Below the pieces are notes generated by a model that was given only the letters and a program-made list of their open reading frames with translations, did not search any database and was not told the DNA's origin. Position numbers and translations under genes: made by a program. This document shows positions 1 through 8,577 of a stretch of DNA of 64,000 nt, piece by piece. The DNA comes from a bacterium. GTDB lineage: Bacteria; Vulcanimicrobiota; Xenobia; Xenobiales; JADMJV01. The stretch spans positions 28,285-92,284 of the forward strand of contig JASBRJ010000363.1 of assembly GCA_030149525.1 (NCBI GenBank). The letters are read 5' to 3'. How positions within the stretch are numbered: position 1 is the first letter of the stretch; each line of letters begins with the position of its first letter.

Positions 1-315
1 GCCGTGGGACTGGGATTGCTCGCCGGGCTGAGGTTGAGTCGAGAACTGGGCATCTTAGAAGAGGATTTTGAGAATGAGTTAGTGGCTCTTCTGCAGGCCT
101 GGGATCTTCCCACGACTCTACCTCCCCACCAAGAGGGACAGTACAGTTGGGAGAACATTTCAACCGCTTTGGGCCGTGACAAGAAGAACAAGGACGGTCG
201 ATGGTGCTTTGTCTTGCCCAAAAAGCTCGGACGGGTTGAAACTGTTTTCGGTCCCCCGGAGAATCTTGTGGAGCGAGCCTTTCGTAGCCTACAACCTCAG
301 GAAGTGGCCTCATGA
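1..315 (+). CDS. aroB: 3-dehydroquinate synthase, C-terminal part (partial)
   Basis: The frame is open from the first base and ends at a TGA at 313-315, giving the last 104 residues of a protein whose start lies outside the window. The stretch DKKNKDGRWCFVLPKKLGRVE is the conserved C-terminal motif of 3-dehydroquinate synthase, the NAD- and metal-dependent second enzyme of the shikimate pathway, which converts DAHP to 3-dehydroquinate. The next gene is aroQ, the following step, and its ATG overlaps this stop by four bases, so the two are almost certainly translated together. The catalytic N-terminal domain cannot be inspected here. Confidence 0.9.
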   Translation, partial: AVGLGLLAGLRLSRELGILEEDFENELVALLQAWDLPTTLPPHQEGQYSWENISTALGRDKKNKDGRWCFVLPKKLGRVETVFGPPENLVERAFRSLQPQEVAS

Positions 316-764
316 GGCAAACGATCTTAGTTCTCAACGGGCCCAATCTCAATTCTCTAGGTCGCAGAGAACCCGAAAAATATGGTTCTCAAGGCCTCCG
401 GCAGCTGGAGCAGGAGTGGCAGCAGTGGTCTTGCGACCGAGGTGTTCCCGTACGTTGCGAGCAGAGCAATTTTGAAGGACGACTCGTCGATCTCTTGCAC
501 CAGGCTGAGGAGGAGCAAGAGGTGGCTGCGGTGGTCTTCAATCCCGGCGCTTTTACGCACACCTCCAGGGCTCTTCGAGACGCCATCGCCTCCTTGTCTA
601 TCCCCGTCATAGAAGTTCACATCACCAATGTCGCCGCTCGAGAAGAGTGGAGAAGGCATTCGCTGGTCGCCGAGGTTTGTGCCGGGAGTATTGTGGGTTT
701 GGGTACCCTGGGATATCGCCTCGGCTTAGAGGCGGCCGCCGATCTCACCGGGAGCAAATTATGA
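312..764 (+). CDS. aroQ: 3-dehydroquinate dehydratase, type II
   Basis: A 150-residue protein of the usual type II dehydroquinase length, catalysing reversible trans-dehydration of 3-dehydroquinate in the shikimate pathway. Visible family motifs are NGPNLNSLGRREPEKYG near residue 10 (catalytic Arg and Tyr loop), FNPGAFTHTSRALRDAI around residue 75 (Asn and His of the active site) and EVHITNVAAREEWRRHS around residue 100. The ATG start overlaps the aroB stop and the TGA overlaps the truB start, so aroB-aroQ-truB form a translationally coupled chain. The family dodecamerises in the cytoplasm. Nothing looks degenerate. Confidence 0.96.
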   Translation: MRQTILVLNGPNLNSLGRREPEKYGSQGLRQLEQEWQQWSCDRGVPVRCEQSNFEGRLVDLLHQAEEEQEVAAVVFNPGAFTHTSRALRDAIASLSIPVIEVHITNVAAREEWRRHSLVAEVCAGSIVGLGTLGYRLGLEAAADLTGSKL

Positions 765-1636
765 CGGCCGGTTTTTTGAATCTCCTTAAGCCGCCGGGAA
801 TGACAAGTCATGATGTGGTCAACCTGGTGCGACGCAAAATCCCCAACAAGATGAAGGTGGGCCATCTGGGCACTCTCGATCCTGCGGCCGCTGGAGTGCT
901 TCCTCTGGCTGTGGGCGGAGCAACCAAGTTGATCCCTTTGCTGCCCGATCTCGGTGGAGAGATGAAAGGCTATCTCGCTCACATCAAGTTCGGCGTCACA
1001 ACGACCACCGACGATCTTGAAGGCGAGATTTTAGAAGAGGCGGAGTGGGAGCGAGTCTCAGCTCTTTCCCAGGTGGCCGTGGAACGGGAGTTGGGCCGCT
1101 TCCGAGGCCAAATTTCTCAGGTTCCGCCCAGCGTATCCGCTATTCGGCAAGACGGCAAGCGGGCCTACGAGCGAGTCCGTTCCGGTGAAGAGGTGGAGTT
1201 ACCTCCGCGAGAGGTTCTTATCCAAAAGCTTGAGGTTCTCGATTTTGAGCTTCCCATTTTGCGAGTTCACATGGTATGCGGTTCCGGCACATATGTTCGG
1301 TCAGTGGCTCGCGACCTGGGGGAAGCGCTCGGTGTCGGGGGAGCCCTGGCTTTTCTCCTTCGGACTCATAGCGGACCGTTTCATCTGGAGGAGGCCATCT
1401 CGTTGGAAGAGTTCCTAGCCGAATCCTGGGACAAGCATCTGCTGAGGTGTGCCTATCCCTTCGAGCCTCTTCCCGAGGCCCATCTTCAAACCGTGCCGGA
1501 GCGTAAAGGAGACGTGGTGGAAGGAGAGTTCCCCAGGGCCGGATTGTGGAGAACCTCGGTAGGTCTTTTGCGAGTCGAATCCGATCACGACAAGGTGGCT
1601 CGAGTGGAAGCTCTCTTCGAGGACCTGGTGAACTGA
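761..1636 (+). CDS. truB: tRNA pseudouridine(55) synthase TruB
   Basis: A 291-residue TruB that makes pseudouridine at position 55 in the T loop of tRNAs. The motif GHLGTLDPAAAGVLPL (about residue 30) carries the catalytic aspartate, and GTYVRSVARDLGEALG (about residue 180) is the second conserved TruB motif. I chose the ATG at 761 because the conserved N-terminus (FLNLLKPPGMTSHD) starts there and it overlaps the aroQ stop by four bases; the frame extends further upstream but only through aroQ. The stop overlaps the ATG of a histidine kinase by one base. Many bacteria place truB next to infB/rbfA; its position between shikimate and signalling genes is uncommon. Confidence 0.96.
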   Translation: MTAGFLNLLKPPGMTSHDVVNLVRRKIPNKMKVGHLGTLDPAAAGVLPLAVGGATKLIPLLPDLGGEMKGYLAHIKFGVTTTTDDLEGEILEEAEWERVSALSQVAVERELGRFRGQISQVPPSVSAIRQDGKRAYERVRSGEEVELPPREVLIQKLEVLDFELPILRVHMVCGSGTYVRSVARDLGEALGVGGALAFLLRTHSGPFHLEEAISLEEFLAESWDKHLLRCAYPFEPLPEAHLQTVPERKGDVVEGEFPRAGLWRTSVGLLRVESDHDKVARVEALFEDLVN

Positions 1637-3234
1637 TGGGGCTTCGCCTGCGGGGTCAGCTGATGATTCTTTGCTTCGGCTTAATCGGGCTGTCCCTGGG
1701 CATTATCGCCTACTTTAACGTTGGGGTTTTTCGTCTCTCTTTTCTAGCGGATGAAGAGCAGCGTCTCAGAGCCGCGGGCTTGCGGGCCGGTCGCCGCATT
1801 ATGGAGGAGGTCGTTCAGGACTATATCTCCTCCAACGGTCAGTTCGTGCCGGTCAAGGAGGGCGACGACTCTCGAAACTTCGACTTTCGAGTCGTGCCCG
1901 GCTTGAGATACTTTGAACTGCTGGATAAGTCCGGCAGAGTCATAATGCGATCCGGTCAGGGCAGCAATGAGTTGCCCAAGAAGAACCGAATTTTGGAGAG
2001 GATTCGCCTGGAGCCGCTTCCTACTCACCTTTTTTACGACTCTCGAATCAAAGGTGCCGATGCCATGAGCTTTCCGTACCGAGACGGCCTGCCCATGATC
2101 GGGGTAGGCGATGTGAGTCATATCACTTACGAGCACTTTTACCCCATCTTTCTGGTCTCCGAGCCAACGGGCGCAGACCTTTCGAACCTTCCGCCTGCCA
2201 CTTTTCAAGCTGTTTTACATCTCTCATTTACAGTTGAGAACACATCCAAGAGAATGCGACTGGTGACGGCCGGAAACGTCCTTCTCGGGGTCACTTTTTT
2301 GCTGACCACTCTTATGGCCATCCATCTGTGGTCTCAGCATGCCATTCAGCGTCCCCTGGAAGGCCTGGTTCTTTCCATGCGGCAGTTGGAGACCGGGCCG
2401 ACCGGTCGAGAGTTGACCAGTCATAACGAACTTGCCAATATCTCCAAAACTCTCCAAGTGCTGGCCCTCGATCGACTCAAATACCAACGTGAGTTGGAAA
2501 GTTTGAATCGCGACCTGGAAGCGCAGGTGGAGGCCAAGACTCAAGAGATGAAGGAGTTCTTCAGTCTGGTCACTCACGACCTGCGCATACCGTTAGCGGC
2601 GGTTCAGGGATACTGCGATCTTCTGATGCGAAAGCCGGATCAATTGAGCGAGCGCCAACTGACCTTCGTCAACCGTATAGCCACTGCCAACGGACATTCC
2701 CTGGAGCTTGTTCGAAATCTCCTGGAAGCGATGAAAATTGAGTTCGGCACCATGAATCCGGTGATGGAGAACTTTGACCTTTGCACCCTGGCCGAAGAAG
2801 TTCGCGACGAACTCAACGTAGACGACACACTCCCTTCCGTGGTCCTGGAGCCTCTGGATGAAGAGTCCAAAGTGGTGACCGTGGAGGCAGACCGAACCAG
2901 AATCAAAAGAGTTCTCACAAACCTCCTGAGCAACGCTCAAAAACATGCCGAAGGGACTCCACAGGTCACTCTCCGGTGGAAGAAGATACCCCGCAGGGGG
3001 GTTCGTGTTCAGGTGGTGGACGAAGGGCCCGGCATTCCCGCCGAAGAGTGCCGACGGGTTTTCGAGAAGTTCACCAGGGCTCCTCAGAGCATGGGGAACT
3101 CCACGGGCCTGGGCCTGGGATTATACATCGTGGGCAAGATTCTTGAGAGTCACAATCAGTCCATCGAGTTGAAGAGCGAGGTGGGTAAGGGGACCATGTT
3201 CGAATTCAATCTCGCCACGGTGGACAAAGACTAG
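1636..3234 (+). CDS. membrane-bound sensor histidine kinase
   Basis: A 532-residue two-component sensor kinase. It has a first transmembrane helix at about residues 9-29, an extracytoplasmic sensor region to about 205 with no domain I recognise, a second helix at about 210-231, a short HAMP-like linker with predicted coiled coil (LESLNRDLEAQVEAKTQEM), then HisKA with the phospho-accepting His314 in SLVTHDLRIPLAAV. The HATPase domain shows the N box (NLLSNAQKHAEG), G1 (VVDEGPGIP) and G2 (GLGLGLYIVGKIL). The ATG at 1636 shares its A with the truB stop, so I prefer it to an upstream in-frame start inside truB. A LuxR-type response regulator follows 55 bases later and is the likely partner, though the pairing is inferred from position. 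Confidence 0.92.
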   Translation: MGLRLRGQLMILCFGLIGLSLGIIAYFNVGVFRLSFLADEEQRLRAAGLRAGRRIMEEVVQDYISSNGQFVPVKEGDDSRNFDFRVVPGLRYFELLDKSGRVIMRSGQGSNELPKKNRILERIRLEPLPTHLFYDSRIKGADAMSFPYRDGLPMIGVGDVSHITYEHFYPIFLVSEPTGADLSNLPPATFQAVLHLSFTVENTSKRMRLVTAGNVLLGVTFLLTTLMAIHLWSQHAIQRPLEGLVLSMRQLETGPTGRELTSHNELANISKTLQVLALDRLKYQRELESLNRDLEAQVEAKTQEMKEFFSLVTHDLRIPLAAVQGYCDLLMRKPDQLSERQLTFVNRIATANGHSLELVRNLLEAMKIEFGTMNPVMENFDLCTLAEEVRDELNVDDTLPSVVLEPLDEESKVVTVEADRTRIKRVLTNLLSNAQKHAEGTPQVTLRWKKIPRRGVRVQVVDEGPGIPAEECRRVFEKFTRAPQSMGNSTGLGLGLYIVGKILESHNQSIELKSEVGKGTMFEFNLATVDKD

Positions 3235-3289
3235 GGAAACGAATCCTCGATGAGAGGGAGTTGAACCCCTTATCCTTGAAGAGTCAAAG

Positions 3290-3988
3290 ATGAGCGCCCC
3301 TTCGCAGACAGCTGAAACTATCCGCCTGGTGATTGCCGACGATATACCCCTGTTTCGAGAGATGTTGGTTCACACACTCGAAGAGGAAGACGATATCGAG
3401 ATCATCGCTCATGCCTCTAACGGATTGGAAGCCGTGGAAGCCTGTCGCGTTCATCGACCCCACATCATTCTGCTCGACGTCGAGATGCCTAAAATGAATG
3501 GGGTTGAGGCCACCAAGGTGATCCGAGAGGAGTGTCCCGCGACGAGAGTCGTGATCCTCACGGCGTACGAAGACGATCAGCTTATCTTAGAACTCATTCA
3601 AGCGGGAGCGGCCGGCTATCTGGTCAAGGACACTCATGTGGATGAGGTTGTGAAAGCCATCCGGGTCGCCCACGACGGCGAATCGCTCATACAGCCGCGT
3701 GTGGCTCAAAAGATTTTGAAGATGATGGTCGCTATGCCCGCCAATTCCAGCGAGCCCACCATGAAGCGCGAGGTCAAGGAGAAGCTTGAGCGTCTCACCA
3801 CCAGAGAACGTGAGGTTCTCGAAGGTATCGCCAAAGGTCTCAACAACAAAGAGCTCGCCGAAGTCTTTTGTATAGGCCACACCACGGTCAAAACACATGT
3901 CAATCGAATGATGCAAAAATTGGAACTGCGAGATAGGGTGGAAGCGGTGCTTTTCGCTCTTGAAGCGGGGCTTCTACCCGATAAATAG
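3290..3988 (+). CDS. NarL/LuxR-family response regulator
   Basis: A 232-residue DNA-binding response regulator. The N-terminal receiver (about 10-130) has the acidic pair Asp17/Asp18, the phospho-acceptor Asp63 in LLDVEMPKMNG, the switch threonine in ILTAYED and the conserved lysine in LVKDT. The C-terminal LuxR helix-turn-helix (about 165-225) reads LTTREREVLEGIAKGLNNKELAEVF and then TVKTHVNRMMQKL, as in NarL proteins. It lies just downstream of the membrane histidine kinase on the same strand and probably receives its phosphate. A second kinase gene converges on it from the other strand with a 6-base gap and may also feed into it. Confidence 0.95.
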   Translation: MSAPSQTAETIRLVIADDIPLFREMLVHTLEEEDDIEIIAHASNGLEAVEACRVHRPHIILLDVEMPKMNGVEATKVIREECPATRVVILTAYEDDQLILELIQAGAAGYLVKDTHVDEVVKAIRVAHDGESLIQPRVAQKILKMMVAMPANSSEPTMKREVKEKLERLTTREREVLEGIAKGLNNKELAEVFCIGHTTVKTHVNRMMQKLELRDRVEAVLFALEAGLLPDK

Positions 3989-3994
3989 AGCCTG

Positions 3995-5278
3995 TTAGCC
4001 CCGAGGTAGAACCACTTCGAAGGTTGTTCCCCGCCCCTCGCTGCTCTCCACATCGATGCGTCCTCCGTGGGACTCCACCAACCGTCTCACGATGAAAAGA
4101 CCGAGCCCCGTTCCTCTGATGGCGCGATCCTGTTCCAGTCGCACAAAACGAGCGAAGAGTTTCTTACGTCCCTCTTCCGACATTCCCAGCCCTTGATCTC
4201 TGATCCAGATATGGTCATGGCCGTTTCGGGCTTGGTGGCGAAGTTGAATACGGCCGCCCTTGGGAGAATACTTCACCGCGTTCTCAATGAGATTGCCGAA
4301 AATCTGAGACAATCTGGAAGGGTCGCCGTTGATCACGGTTTCTTCGCTCACGCCCACATCAAACTCAAAGGCGTCTCTTCTATGAGCCTCCATGGGTGCC
4401 AGCACAAGAGAGAGTTCTTCCTCCAAAATCGGCTTGAGCCGAATCGGCTTCTTTTCCAAGCTTAGAGTGTGGCCGTCCTCGAGTTTTTGAATGTCTAGAT
4501 AGGTGGAGACGAGCCGGGAAGCTCGGGCGATGGCCTGTTCTAGATCATGAATGACCTCTTGCTGGCTGTCGCTCGGTTGGGTTCGTTTGAGAAGGGCCAG
4601 ACCTGTTTTCATGACCGTAAGAGGGCCTTTGAGATCATGGGAGGCGATGGACATAAAGGACGACACGGTCTCCTTATAAACTTGAAGTTCCAGGGCCCTG
4701 GCTTGTTCTGCGTGTTCGCGCTTGAGAGCCTCTTCCCGTTCTTCGATGAGCCGAATGTTCTCCAGACAGATAGCAGCCTGGGCGGCAAAGCTTGGGAGAA
4801 TTTCCCTGTGATCGTCGGAGAATTTTCGATTGATCTTAGAGTCTAAGTAGAGCACTCCAAGAACTTTTTGATGAATCGTGAGCGGTTCGCAAACGATGGA
4901 TCTGAGGCCGAAAAGCTCCATGCTTTGGGACCGAATCTCTCCGCTCACTCCTCCTGTCCAGTAGGCGCGCTTCTTTTCCTCCACCGCTTTGATAATGGCC
5001 GTGGAGGAGGCCTGGAAGCTTTCTGATTTTAACTCTTCGGGCAAGATTCTACACGCGGCCACCGGCTTTAGACCGCCCAAGGGCTGGTCTTTTTCAAGGG
5101 GGCCTTGCAGGAGCAGAAGATAGCCTCGTTCGGCTCCTGTCATTTCGACCGCTCCGTCAATGAGTTTCTGAAACAACTCGGAGGGCTCGGTGATAGCCGT
5201 AATGTAGCGAGTTATTTCGATCAGTTTCTGGTATGCCACAGGGAGCGCCGTCATAGAGCGATTTTCTTTCCTATCCAT
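3995..5278 (-). CDS. GAF-domain histidine kinase, soluble
   Basis: A 427-residue kinase without transmembrane helices. A GAF domain covers about residues 28-178 (ERGYLLLLQGP ... IVCEPLTIHQKVLGVLYLDS), followed by a coiled-coil linker rich in E and A. HisKA has the H box SIASHDLKGPLTVMKTG at about residue 216, and HATPase_c has NLIENAVKYSPKGG, IRDQGLGM and GTGLGLFIVRRLV. It probably senses a small cytosolic ligand or redox cue and autophosphorylates on the H-box histidine. The start used (ATG at 5278) lies just after the stop of the upstream minus-strand gene; an internal ATG eight codons later (MTALPVAYQ) is equally possible. No dedicated regulator is fused or adjacent on the same strand; the convergent LuxR regulator is the nearest candidate. 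Confidence 0.92.
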   Translation of the reverse strand: MDRKENRSMTALPVAYQKLIEITRYITAITEPSELFQKLIDGAVEMTGAERGYLLLLQGPLEKDQPLGGLKPVAACRILPEELKSESFQASSTAIIKAVEEKKRAYWTGGVSGEIRSQSMELFGLRSIVCEPLTIHQKVLGVLYLDSKINRKFSDDHREILPSFAAQAAICLENIRLIEEREEALKREHAEQARALELQVYKETVSSFMSIASHDLKGPLTVMKTGLALLKRTQPSDSQQEVIHDLEQAIARASRLVSTYLDIQKLEDGHTLSLEKKPIRLKPILEEELSLVLAPMEAHRRDAFEFDVGVSEETVINGDPSRLSQIFGNLIENAVKYSPKGGRIQLRHQARNGHDHIWIRDQGLGMSEEGRKKLFARFVRLEQDRAIRGTGLGLFIVRRLVESHGGRIDVESSEGRGTTFEVVLPRG

Positions 5279-5282
5279 CGAG

Positions 5283-8200
5283 CTATGAGTTCCTCAAGAT
5301 GGTGAGGTACTCCAGGGCTCGCTGGTTGTTGGGACTACGGCTAAGAACCTTCTTGAAGGTCTCGGCTGATTCGGAGTTCTTACCTAGTTTTGCCAGGACC
5401 ACTCCTAGATTGATGAGAGCTCTGGAGTCGTTGGGGGTCAGTTCTAACAGGGAACGGTAAGCCTTCTCCGCTTCCTGAAGCTGATCGGCTGCCACGTAGG
5501 CCTCTGCCAGCCCCCAGTAACCCAGAACCGAGGCGTAGTTGAGTTTAGTGGCCTTCTGGAAATAGGGGATGGACTGCACAGGCTCTTTTCGGGCCAGCAT
5601 CAGTTGACCCCAGAGTTCGTTGGCCCGGGCGGTCTCGCCGTGATGCGTCATGTAGGGTGCCAAGACTGTTTCGGCTTCGGCGAGTTGTTGGGATTGAATG
5701 AGACAGCGTGCCAAGCCTCGAGTGAGGCGCTCTCCGGTTCCCGGCGGCGGGTCTTTTAGGGCCCGTCTGTAGAGGTCGGCTGCCACCTGAAAGTTCCGGT
5801 ATTTCTCTTCAAACTCCGCCGTCAAGGCTGCGGCCAGACTGTTCTGAGGCTCAAGTTTTAAAGCTAAAGCGAAACGCTTACGGGCGGCCTCTTCGCGTTT
5901 TGAAGGCTCCAAACGAAGAGCCATCTGGGCCATGAGAAGCGCCGAGCTTGCGGTGTCTCCCCGCACAGCTGTTTCAGGCATGTCCTGGATTCGTTGGATG
6001 TTCACCCAACCTTGAGCCAGAGACAACTCCTTTTCCGCGGTGAGCGGGAGCAAGGCCGGATGCGTCTTGGCTTTCTCAAAAAGCGAGTCGATGACCGCAC
6101 CGAGATCGGTGGGCCGGTACAGGTTGAAAGGAGCCGAGTATTCCAGAGCCGGTTTGTCGTCGGTATTGAAGAGCTTTGATCGATCGCTCTTCATAAAATC
6201 CTCTCGACTGAACAGGTACTGACCGAAGAGGTTCTCCGGCTCAAAAAGACCGATATTGTAGAAATCCGACTGTATCTCCGGGTTTGACTCCCAGCGGGCT
6301 CTCAATCTCTCGGGGTCCAGAGTGAGCTTCTCGTTGGAACCGATAAGGAGAAGGTCTCCGTAGCTTGACATCCAGACCGAGCCTTCTGGAAAGGCGGTAA
6401 AAAAGGTATGGAGCACCATGTCGGTCTCCTTGACCGAGGCTGCATAGAGATTGAACCATTGACACATCACTCCGCCGGGATTGAGCCGCTGAGCGCACTT
6501 CTGATAGAACTCCAGGGTAAAAAGGTTTCCGATACCGGCAATCCATGGGTTGGACGGCTCGGAGGCGATGATGTCGAACGTGTCGGGGGAGCCCAGGATA
6601 AAGGTCCGGCCGTCGGTGGCGTGCACCTGAACTCGAGGATCCTTGAGGATGAAGTCGTTGTGAATTCCCCAATACTTTTGAGCTTCCACCACGGCGTGCT
6701 CCAGTTCGACGACGTCGACGTGCTCCACACCCTTGATGGTTGCCAGCGCTTCGGCCGATTGTCCACCGCCCAATCCTATGACCGCGATTCTTTTCGGATC
6801 GGAATGAAACATGGCGGGGAGATATCCGGCCAGATATTGAGTCTGCTGATCTCCTTGAGCCAAGGACGCGTCGGTTTTTCCGTTCACCTTGAGAACCAGT
6901 TCATCACTCCCGTCTAACATGACGGTGACAGTGCAAGAGAGTCCGTCTCGATAAAAGGCGGGCTCTTCGTAGAGTAACGATTCGGAACCGGCTTGAAAGT
7001 ATCGAGGGGCCGAAAATCCTACCCCTCCGGTCATCAGTCCCGGTTCCCAGGCTGGAAGAGCTGCCACCATCACGATGGTGAGGAGGGGAGCGAGAAGGCT
7101 CGGGTGCGGTTTGCTCTTTCGGCCCACCAGCAAGAGCAAGAGTGCTACCAAGAGGTTGGCAACGGCTGCCAGTTTGAGAGTGGTCTGAGCGCCCAGAACA
7201 GGAATACAAACGAAGCCGGCAAGAATCGAGCCGATGATACAGCCAAGTGTGTTCGCGCTATAAATCTCTCCAACACTCTTGCCCAGGCCGCTGAGGCTTT
7301 GGGTGTAGAGTTGATTCGCCAGAGGAAAGGCTAGACCCATCAGGAGCGTGGGAAGAAATAGGAGAAGCGCCGATAGCCCGACGTCGACGGCCAGAACCGT
7401 GTAGAGCCCGGAATAGAAAAGATCGAACCGTCTCATGACGTAGAGAAATAGCAGAGGAAGAACTCCCAGCAAAGGGATACTCACGGCTCCAGCCAGACCT
7501 ATACTCGCTTGCAGCCAGGCCAGACTTGTGAGGGTCGGTCTTCGTTTGCCCAAGAGTTTGGGATAGAGCAGGCTGCCCAGACCGAGCCCGGCCAAGAAGG
7601 TTGTGAGGATGGTCGTAAAGGCGTAAGTAGAGGAGCCCAAAGAGAGGGCCAGACCTCGAGTCCACGCGATCTGGAATCCCATAGAGGAAACTCCCGCCAT
7701 CCCGAAGCTCAAAGGGACCAGCCAGGTGGGCCATCCGGGACTCTCAGGGCTTTTTTCCGCCTCCTCTGAAAGGGTCATTTGAGGAGAGGTTTCCACTCGA
7801 TGAGAGGCCGGTCGTCTGCCGATCCCCACCGCCAGAGCGCCGATAGTAAGGTTGGTCAGGGCCGTCAGGGAGACGGAGGCTAGAGAGCCCAGTTGAGGCA
7901 GAAGGACAAAACCTGCCAATCCGGCTCCTGTGAACGCTCCCAAGGTGTTCAGCCCGTACAGGCGGGCCAAAAGATGCCCTACGGTAGCTTTCTCCAGGAC
8001 CAGCAATCGACTCATAACAGGAAGGGTTGCCCCCATGGCGGTGGTGGGTGGAACGAGCACCAACATGGCAAAGGCGAGGCAGGCAAAGTAGAGGGGAGAT
8101 CCGGTCATTCCCCGAGTGGAAAGACCAAGGTAGGCGGATTCCACAAAGTTCAAAAGCGGAATGGATAGGAAGGCCCAGAGTCCTATGAAGATCTCGAGCG

Positions 8201-8471
8201 CCCCGTAAATTGCCAGAAAACGGCCTCGCTGTTGATTGGCGCGACGATCCGAGAGCCGACCGGCGATGAGGCTTCCAAGCCCAAGGCCGGTCATAAAGCA
8301 GGCGACCACCGTGCTGACCGCGAGGACTGTGTGTCCAAAGATAAGGCTGAGACGACGGGTCCAGAGCACCTCATAGATAAGGCCGGTCATGCCCGAAATG
8401 AAAAAAAAGACGAGAGCCCACCGGAGATGGCGCCTGACGTCTTCTTTGATGGTATCTAGATGGCTCGTCAC
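5283..8471 (-). CDS. membrane-embedded spermidine synthase-like protein with C-terminal TPRs
   Basis: A 1062-residue three-part protein. Residues 1 to about 470 hold many hydrophobic helices with the pattern of the fused MFS/spermidine synthase family (GLIYEVLWTRRL at the start, and a second copy of the half including FQIAWTRGLALSLGSS). Residues of about 500-770 are a spermidine-synthase/SAM-type methyltransferase fold: AVIGLGGGQSAEALA, VDVVELEHAVVEA, VHATDGRTFI and ASEPSNPWIAGIGNLFT. From about 830 to the end are TPR repeats (for example AYRSLLELTPNDSRALINLG). The usual catalytic Asp of true spermidine synthases lies in a D-x-x-D/Y motif; here it reads ASEPSNPW, typical of the membrane-fused subfamily, whose real substrate is unknown. 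Start is GTG. No Shine-Dalgarno is evident. Confidence 0.85.
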   Translation of the reverse strand: MTSHLDTIKEDVRRHLRWALVFFFISGMTGLIYEVLWTRRLSLIFGHTVLAVSTVVACFMTGLGLGSLIAGRLSDRRANQQRGRFLAIYGALEIFIGLWAFLSIPLLNFVESAYLGLSTRGMTGSPLYFACLAFAMLVLVPPTTAMGATLPVMSRLLVLEKATVGHLLARLYGLNTLGAFTGAGLAGFVLLPQLGSLASVSLTALTNLTIGALAVGIGRRPASHRVETSPQMTLSEEAEKSPESPGWPTWLVPLSFGMAGVSSMGFQIAWTRGLALSLGSSTYAFTTILTTFLAGLGLGSLLYPKLLGKRRPTLTSLAWLQASIGLAGAVSIPLLGVLPLLFLYVMRRFDLFYSGLYTVLAVDVGLSALLLFLPTLLMGLAFPLANQLYTQSLSGLGKSVGEIYSANTLGCIIGSILAGFVCIPVLGAQTTLKLAAVANLLVALLLLLVGRKSKPHPSLLAPLLTIVMVAALPAWEPGLMTGGVGFSAPRYFQAGSESLLYEEPAFYRDGLSCTVTVMLDGSDELVLKVNGKTDASLAQGDQQTQYLAGYLPAMFHSDPKRIAVIGLGGGQSAEALATIKGVEHVDVVELEHAVVEAQKYWGIHNDFILKDPRVQVHATDGRTFILGSPDTFDIIASEPSNPWIAGIGNLFTLEFYQKCAQRLNPGGVMCQWFNLYAASVKETDMVLHTFFTAFPEGSVWMSSYGDLLLIGSNEKLTLDPERLRARWESNPEIQSDFYNIGLFEPENLFGQYLFSREDFMKSDRSKLFNTDDKPALEYSAPFNLYRPTDLGAVIDSLFEKAKTHPALLPLTAEKELSLAQGWVNIQRIQDMPETAVRGDTASSALLMAQMALRLEPSKREEAARKRFALALKLEPQNSLAAALTAEFEEKYRNFQVAADLYRRALKDPPPGTGERLTRGLARCLIQSQQLAEAETVLAPYMTHHGETARANELWGQLMLARKEPVQSIPYFQKATKLNYASVLGYWGLAEAYVAADQLQEAEKAYRSLLELTPNDSRALINLGVVLAKLGKNSESAETFKKVLSRSPNNQRALEYLTILRNS

Positions 8472-8577
8472 TGGGACGTTACAGTTTGAGAAAAAGGCAA
8501 GAAAAACCTCGCTGGAGTGTACGGAGAGTTTTCCTGCGACCCGCTAAACGGCCGCGTTACGACTTGGGCACGGCAGT

